A stretch of 7,744 bases of DNA from Chloroflexota bacterium. Its GTDB lineage: Bacteria; Chloroflexota; Limnocylindria; Limnocylindrales; CSP1-4. Under the pieces are notes generated by a model. That model saw nothing but the letters and a program-made list of their open reading frames with translations. It was not told the DNA's origin and did no database searches. A program made the translations under genes and the position numbers. This document shows positions 5,640 to 7,744 of the stretch, piece by piece. Position 1 is the stretch's first letter, and every line of letters starts with the position of its first letter. Location: positions 1 through 7,744 of the forward strand of contig JACCVB010000003.1 in assembly GCA_013698385.1 (NCBI GenBank). The letters run 5' to 3'.

Positions 5640-6646
5640 CCAGGACCGCCGGCACCGCCCGGAGCGCGGACGCTCCGCGAAGCCCATTGCTGAGCGGCAG
5701 CGCCTGGCGGAGGATCATCCGCGACCGACCGCTGATCCCGCTCGTCATCCTCCTTGTGGTGCTGGTCGCGGTCCTCGAGCTTGCAAAGCCCGGGATCGTG
5801 AACGGCAACTGGGCGGCCACGACGATGCGCACCGCCATCCCCCTCGCGATCCTGGCCGCCTGCCAAACGCTCGCGATGCTGACCGGCGGGATCGATCTGT
5901 CGGTCGGCGCGGTCGCCTCGATGGCGGCGTTCCTGATGGCGACGCAGGCGACCGGCCAGGGTGCGGTCGTGGCGATCGCGATCGCCCTCGTCGCGTGCGC
6001 CTTCGCCGGAGTCGTCAACGGGGTCGCGATCGGCGTCTTCAAGGTCCATCCGCTGATCATGACCCTGGGTATGAGTCTCGTGGTCCTGGGGCTGATGTCC
6101 GTATACCAGCTGGCGATGGTCCAGTCCGGGACGCTCGTCCCCGACCCGATCCAATGGCTCGGCTCGGGGATCTCGTTCGGCTTCGTGCCCAACAGCCTCG
6201 TGGTGTTCGTACCGATCGCCATCCTGATCGTGATCGGTCTGCGCCGAAGCGGGTATGGCCGGCTCCTGTTCGCGGTCGGAGACAATCCGATCGCGGCGCG
6301 ACTCTCGGGGACCCGAGTGTGGCAGGTCCTGGTCGCGCTCTACGTGATGTCAGCGATCCTGGCGGCGATCGCGGGGATCCTCATCGCCGGCCTCCTCAAC
6401 ACGGCAACCGTCAGCCTCGTCGAGCAGTCGGTCCTGCCGTCGGTCGCCGCGGCCGTGATCGGCGGCACGTCGATCATCGGCGGCCGCGGGGGCTACGCTG
6501 GGACGATCGTCGGAGCCCTCATCCTGACGGTCCTCACCACGCTCCTCACCGTCCTCGAGATGCCGGAGGCGGTCCGTCAGGTGCTGTTCGGGGCGATCAT
6601 CGTGGCGGTCGCCGCCGCCTATACCCGCGTGACCGGCGAGTCGTGA
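5636..6646 (+). CDS. CUT2-type sugar ABC transporter permease 2 (RbsC-like)
   Basis: This 336-residue membrane protein is the partner of the upstream permease (BPD_transp_2). After a Ser/Arg-rich cytoplasmic leader of about 30 residues, TM1 is PLIPLVILLVVLVAVLEL. The hallmark TGGIDLSVGA is at Gly84-Gly91, and IIGGRGGYAGTIVGALIL around 280-297 matches the equivalent segment of permease 1. The central region has a loop with SGTLVPDPIQWLGSG that permease 1 lacks in this form. The ATG overlaps the previous stop (ATGA), and AAGG seven bases upstream gives a modest ribosome site. Its own stop overlaps the GTG of the kinase. Two divergent permeases served by one double-NBD ATPase agree with the asymmetric ATPase: each half of the machine can be specialised. 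A GC-rich 7-bp hairpin lies in codons 9-14. Confidence 0.94.
   Translation: MTRTAGTARSADAPRSPLLSGSAWRRIIRDRPLIPLVILLVVLVAVLELAKPGIVNGNWAATTMRTAIPLAILAACQTLAMLTGGIDLSVGAVASMAAFLMATQATGQGAVVAIAIALVACAFAGVVNGVAIGVFKVHPLIMTLGMSLVVLGLMSVYQLAMVQSGTLVPDPIQWLGSGISFGFVPNSLVVFVPIAILIVIGLRRSGYGRLLFAVGDNPIAARLSGTRVWQVLVALYVMSAILAAIAGILIAGLLNTATVSLVEQSVLPSVAAAVIGGTSIIGGRGGYAGTIVGALILTVLTTLLTVLEMPEAVRQVLFGAIIVAVAAAYTRVTGES
5660..5677 (+). other. hairpin at the start of the permease 2 gene
   Basis: CGGAGCG (5660-5666) and CGCTCCG (5671-5677) are exact complements around a CGGA loop, about 25 bases into the coding sequence. Such a structure could slow early elongation, but it may be chance in Ala/Arg/Pro codons. 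Confidence 0.25.
5971..5986. repeat. 16-bp perfect palindrome of two overlapping GCGATCGC octamers
   Basis: GGCGATCGCGATCGCC is its own reverse complement and holds GCGATCGC at 5972-5979 and again at 5978-5985. It lies inside permease 2, encoding a membrane stretch of alternating Ala and Ile. It is part of a window-wide excess of this octamer and is probably codon-driven rather than a binding site. Confidence 0.3.
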
Positions 6647-7665
6647 AGTCGCTTGCGACCCGGCCCCTCGCGACCCGGCACCTCGCGACCCGGCACCTCG
6701 GGATCGACCTCGGCGGTACGAACCTGAAGTGGGCCATCGTTGAGCGGTCGGATGAGCGCTGGCAAACCCTGGATCGAGGAGAGCAGGCGACCGGCGCCGC
6801 CGATGGGCCTGACGCCGTCGTCGAACGCCTGATCGGGATGGGCCGCCGGGCCGTGGCGGCGTGGCCGGATGTCTCCACCGCTGGCATCGGCGTTCCGGGA
6901 CTTTACGATCCCGAGCACGGCACGACCCGATTCCTGGTCAACCTGCCCGGGGCGTGGGCGGGTCGGCCGGTCGGTCCGCCCGTGGAGGCCGAACTCGGGA
7001 TCTCGGTCGGGCTGATCAACGACGCCCGCGCGTTCGGGCTGGCGGAGCTTCGGCTGGGCGCCGGCCGAGGCGCGAGAACGCTGATCGGGCTCGCGCTCGG
7101 CACGGGTGTCGGCGGCTTCGTGGCGGTCGACGGCCAGGTCCTGCTCGGCCACGACGGGACCGCGGGCGAGATCGGTCACCAGACGATCGACCCGGATGGG
7201 CCGCCGTGCGGCTGTGGCAATCACGGCTGTCTCGAGGCGTTCGCCAGGGCGGACCGGATCGCTGCCGCGTGCGGGACGGGCTCCGTCGAGTCGGCCGTCG
7301 TGGCGGCACGCGGCGGTGACGAGACTGCGCTCGCCGGCCTGGAGCGGATCGGCACCTATCTCGGGATCGGCATCGCGAACATGATCGTGGTGCTGTCGCC
7401 GGACCGGGTCATCCTGGGCGGCGGCATCGCGGCGGCCGGGGACCTGCTGCTGGACCCGATCCGGGCCGAGGTCGGCAGGCGAGTCCGGACCACGTCGCTC
7501 GACCGGGTCGAGCTCGTGACGGCAAAGCTCGGCACGTGGGCCGGAGCGATCGGCGCGGCGGTGCACGGCGCGGAACGGGCACGTGCGACCACGACGGCCA
7601 TGGCGCCGAACGGGGCCAATGCGGCCAGCGCAGCTACGACGGCGAGCGGCGGCGCCCGACGATGA
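6643..7665 (+). CDS. ROK-family sugar kinase
   Basis: This 340-residue cytoplasmic ATP-dependent sugar kinase belongs to the ROK family (glucokinase, N-acetylglucosamine and N-acetylmannosamine kinases). The phosphate-binding motif is DLGGTNLK (22-29); STAGIGVPGLYD follows; the catalytic Asp is expected at Asp127 in INDARAFGLAE; LALGTGVGGFVAVDGQ is the ROK signature; and the zinc site is complete, with His179 (GEIGH) and Cys189, Cys191 and Cys196 in CGCGNHGC. Retention of these residues argues for an active kinase rather than a ROK repressor, and there is no DNA-binding domain. The start is GTG, overlapping the permease 2 stop (GTGA); no other start lies between it and the conserved core. The N-terminus carries a five-residue tandem repeat, and the last 30 or so residues are an Ala/Thr/Gly-rich tail. 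The substrate is presumably the imported sugar or its oxidised product. Confidence 0.94.
   Translation: MKSLATRPLATRHLATRHLGIDLGGTNLKWAIVERSDERWQTLDRGEQATGAADGPDAVVERLIGMGRRAVAAWPDVSTAGIGVPGLYDPEHGTTRFLVNLPGAWAGRPVGPPVEAELGISVGLINDARAFGLAELRLGAGRGARTLIGLALGTGVGGFVAVDGQVLLGHDGTAGEIGHQTIDPDGPPCGCGNHGCLEAFARADRIAAACGTGSVESAVVAARGGDETALAGLERIGTYLGIGIANMIVVLSPDRVILGGGIAAAGDLLLDPIRAEVGRRVRTTSLDRVELVTAKLGTWAGAIGAAVHGAERARATTTAMAPNGANAASAATTASGGARR
6652..6696 (+). repeat. three tandem 15-bp units at the 5' end of the kinase gene
   Basis: The units are CTTGCGACCCGGCCC (6652-6666), then CTCGCGACCCGGCAC twice (6667-6681 and 6682-6696); units 2 and 3 are identical and unit 1 differs at two bases. Being 15 bp and in frame, they encode LATRP-LATRH-LATRH (residues 4-18) directly before the conserved LGIDLGGT. 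Replication slippage is the likely origin. Loss or gain of a unit would keep the reading frame and change only the length of the N-terminal extension. Confidence 0.9.
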
Positions 7666-7744
7666 TCGAGACGTACGTGCCCCAGTACCGCCGGATCGAG
7701 ATCGCGCTGCGCGAGCGCATCGCGACGCTCCAGCCCGGCGACGA
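7662..7744 (+). CDS. GntR-family transcriptional regulator, N-terminal fragment
   Basis: Only 27 complete codons are inside the window. The visible protein starts MIETYVPQYRRIEIALRERI and continues ATLQPGDD, matching the beginning of a GntR winged-helix domain (the YxxIxxxLRxxIxxGxLxPGDxLPSE pattern, up to the PGD turn); the recognition helix and the effector domain are beyond the right edge, so the HutC, FadR or other subfamily cannot be assigned. The ATG overlaps the kinase stop (ATGA), placing it in the same operon. No clear ribosome site is visible. By context it is the likely local regulator of the operon and may regulate itself. Confidence 0.8.
   Translation, partial: MIETYVPQYRRIEIALRERIATLQPGD

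Noticed and set aside
5971..5986. HIP1-like octamers as evidence for a cyanobacterial origin
   Set aside because: The octamer can arise from Ala-Ile-Ala codons in GC-rich membrane-protein genes, and the overall composition is far more GC-rich than typical HIP1-bearing cyanobacteria.
6643..7665. ROK protein as a transcriptional repressor (NagC/XylR type)
   Set aside because: No N-terminal winged helix precedes the kinase core, and the catalytic Asp and zinc-site residues are present; a separate GntR regulator follows.

Overview
The window is one tightly packed, single-strand (+) segment of a carbohydrate-uptake and catabolism operon from a high-GC bacterium. Base composition is strongly GC-rich (G or C in most wobble positions, Ile almost always ATC). 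The substrate-binding protein is a lipoprotein with a Ser/Ala/Gly-rich linker after its lipobox Cys. These traits fit a high-GC Chloroflexota or Actinomycetota member; nothing in the window (no rRNA, no marker protein) decides between them, so this is an inference only.

Layout, left to right: (1) the 3' part of a Gfo/Idh/MocA-family NAD(P)-dependent oxidoreductase, cut by the window's left edge; (2) a SIS-domain sugar-isomerase-like protein of the UPF0309 type; (3) a 91-bp gap with a strong Shine-Dalgarno, then an RbsB/ChvE-like lipoprotein sugar-binding protein; (4) a 93-bp gap with a strong hairpin, then a two-NBD CUT2-type ABC ATPase; (5) and (6) two different BPD_transp_2 (RbsC-like) permeases; (7) a ROK-family sugar kinase; (8) the first 27 codons of a GntR-type regulator, cut by the right edge. 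No gene-free stretch exceeds about 95 bp. No RNA gene, mobile element, CRISPR array or phage gene was seen.

How it fits together (inference from family knowledge): the lipoprotein captures a monosaccharide-like ligand, the two permeases plus the ATPase import it, the oxidoreductase oxidises or isomerises it, the ROK kinase phosphorylates it, the SIS protein acts on a phosphosugar, and the GntR protein probably controls the operon. The substrate cannot be read from the sequence. Five of the seven gene junctions are 4-bp ATGA/GTGA overlaps; the only two gaps flank the binding-protein gene, which also has the only textbook Shine-Dalgarno. This suggests the binding protein is made in excess over the membrane components.

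The most unusual item is the ABC ATPase. One of its two composite ATP sites looks complete (NBD1 Walker A/B, Q- and H-loops plus the NBD2 LSGGN signature), while every component of the other is altered (NBD2 Walker A, Walker B and H-loop position, plus an NBD1 signature reduced to LPLAT). Other points worth checking are a 10-bp-arm inverted repeat just upstream of the binding-protein gene, the intergenic hairpin after it, an in-frame 15-bp tandem repeat at the start of the kinase gene, and marked over-representation of GATC and GCGATCGC. I do not see a wholly new type of system: the window is a recognisable sugar operon with some unusual parts.
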